DNA of 64,000 nucleotides from the NCBI GenBank assembly GCA_964036045.1, contig OZ038389.1:40550064-40614063 (forward strand). Direction: 5' to 3'. Shown here in pieces: positions 62,601 to 64,000 of the stretch (positions are counted from its first letter, which is position 1; each line of letters starts with the position of its first letter). Made by a program: the position numbers and the translations under genes. The notes beneath the pieces were generated by a model. It was not told where the DNA came from and made no database searches. It saw nothing but the letters and a program-made list of their open reading frames with translations. The DNA is from Eutreptiella sp. 'Long Island Sound 2002' (Eukaryota; Euglenozoa; Euglenophyceae; Eutreptiales; Eutreptiaceae).

Positions 62601-64000
62601 ATCACAGGTGGCCCACAAGTGGGCAAGGTGGCTACATCACCCTTGCCGCCTGGGGGGTCCCCACCGCTTCAGAGTGGGGGGCAGAATCATGGGTGGCCCA
62701 CAAGTGAGCAAGGTGGCTACATAACCCCTGCCGCCTGGGGGGTCCCCACCGCTTCAGAGTGGGGGGCAGAATCACAGGTGGCCCACAAATGGGCAAGGTG
62801 GCTACATCACCCCTGCCGCCTGGGGGGTCCCCACCGCTTCAGAGTGGGGGGCAGAATCAGAGGTAGCCCACAAGTGGGCAAGGTGGCTACATAACCCCTG
62901 CCGCCTGGGTGGTCCCCACCGCTTCAGAGTGGGGGGCAGAATCAGAAGTGGCCCACAAGTGGGCAAGGTGGCTACATAACCCCTGCCACCTGGGGGGTTC
63001 CCACCGCTTCAGAGTGGGGGGCAGAATCAGAAGTGGCCCACAAGTCGGCAAAGTGGCTACATCACCCCTGCCGCCTGGGGGGTCCCTACCGCTTTAGAGT
63101 GGGGGGCAGAATCATGGGTGGCCCACAAGTGAGCAAGGTGGCTACATCACCCCATGCCGCCTGGGGGGTCCCCACCGCTTCAGAGTGGGGGGCAGAATCA
63201 GAGGTAGCCCACAAGTGGGCAAGGTGGCTACATAACCCCTGCCGCCTGGGTGGTCCCCACCGCTTTAGAGCGGGGGGCAGAATCAGAAGTGGCCCACAAG
63301 TGGGCAAGGTGGCTACATAACCCCTGCCGCCTGGGGGTCCCCACCGCTTCAGAGTGGGGGGCATAATCATGGGTGGCCCACAAGTGGGCAAGGTGGCTAC
63401 ATCACCCCTGCCGCCTAGGGGGTCCCCACCGCTTCAGAGTGGGGGGCAGAATCAGAAGTGGCCCACAAGTGGGCAAGGTGGCTACATAACCCCTGCCACC
63501 TAGGGGGTTCCCACCGCTTCAGAGTGGGGGGCAGAATCAGAAGTGGCCCACAAGTGAGCAAGGTGGCTACATCACCCCTGCCGCCTGGGGGGTCCCTACC
63601 GCTTTAGAGTGGAGGGCAGAATCATGGATGGCCCACAAGTGAGCAAGGTGGCTACATCACCCCATGCCGCCTGGGGGGTCCCCACCGCTTCAGAGTGGGG
63701 GGCAGAATCAGAGGTAGCCCACAAGGAGGCAAGGTGGCTACGTCACCCTTGCCGCCTGGGAGGTCCCCACCGCTTAAAGTGGGGGGCAGAATCAGAAGTG
63801 GCACACAAGTGAACAGGGTGGCTACACAACCTTTGCCGCCTAGGCAGTCCCCACCGCTTCAGAGTGGGGGGCAGAATCACAGGTGGCCCACAAGTGGGCA
63901 AGGTGGCTACATAACCCCTGCCGCCTGGGGGGTCCCCACCGCTTCAGAGTGGGGGGCAGAATCAGAAGTGGCCCACAAGTGGGCAAGGTGGCTACATCAC
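59681..64000 (+). repeat. 85-bp satellite array, about 51 units to window end
   Basis: The unit runs CCCCTGCCGCCTGGGGGGTC, CCCACCGCTTCAGAGTGGGG, GGCAGAATCACAGGTGG, CCCACAAGTGGGCAAGGTGG, CTACATAA. CTACATAA marks recur every 85 bp (59741, 59826, 59911, 59996). Each unit has the dyad GCCCACAAGTGGGC and the inverted GGTGG/CCACC-type arms. Variants are limited to few positions (CAGAGT/CACAGCG/CAGAGCAC; ACAGGTGG/GAAGTGG/GAGGTAG; ATAA/ATCA). Since 85 is not a multiple of three, frames rotate and the short open frames are not genes. The array continues beyond the window. Confidence 0.98.

Noticed and set aside
59681-64000. Repeat protein encoded by the 85-bp array
   Set aside because: The 85-bp period rotates the reading frame every unit, frames close after about 65-110 codons, and variation shows no codon pattern.

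Overview
This window looks like nuclear DNA of a microbial eukaryote (an alga-like or other protist) with a large, repeat-rich, intron-rich genome. The signs are coding pieces bounded by GT...AG junctions, no operon-like packing or Shine-Dalgarno context, long Gln runs, a SAM/dynamin/BTB protein, Tudor-like modules, tRNA-derived (Pol III box) elements, TTAGGG-type repeats, many microsatellites and minisatellites, and a 200-N scaffold gap. I cannot place the species. No bacterial genes, CRISPR array or rRNA was seen.

Layout. 1-15 kb is GC-rich and full of G or C homopolymers. It holds an AC microsatellite, a Gln/Pro-rich exon (1506-2496), a + strand gene whose small exons agree in phase and encode TPAW-type C-terminal repeats (8492-13396), a dispersed G-tract repeat family, and transposon-like elements with C-tract terminal inverted repeats and TA target duplications (11076-12211, 14129-14660, and an end at 26499). 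15-28 kb is sparser: minisatellites, a few - strand candidate exons, a Lys-rich terminal exon (23150-23334), and a repeat with tandem duplication (24.1-26.5 kb). 28177-35598 is a near-perfect 3.6-kb-arm palindrome around a 172-bp spacer. It carries two mirror copies of an unknown multi-exon gene and of a tRNA-like element, and it runs straight into the assembly gap. 36-44 kb has a - strand multi-exon unknown gene, TTAGGG repeats, an ACCGACGGCGG minisatellite family and more dispersed repeats.

The two best genes are head to tail on the - strand. At 44509-52394 is a two-exon gene (intron about 4.9 kb, full of repeats). When spliced it encodes about 986 residues with two copies of an HxD...H double-stranded-beta-helix (2OG-Fe(II) oxygenase-like) module separated by Tudor-like segments and an 8-residue repeat. 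At 54819-58862 is a 1347-residue protein with an N-terminal SAM domain, a dynamin-type GTPase, and a C-terminal BTB-BACK region, an unusual architecture. From about 59.68 kb to the end of the window lies an 85-bp satellite with a 14-bp dyad in each unit and local 340- and 510-bp higher-order periods.

The genes do not form an evident pathway. The common theme is a gene-poor accessory region in which repeats have invaded introns and flanks. Exon models rest on splice consensus, codon phase and protein-like composition only.
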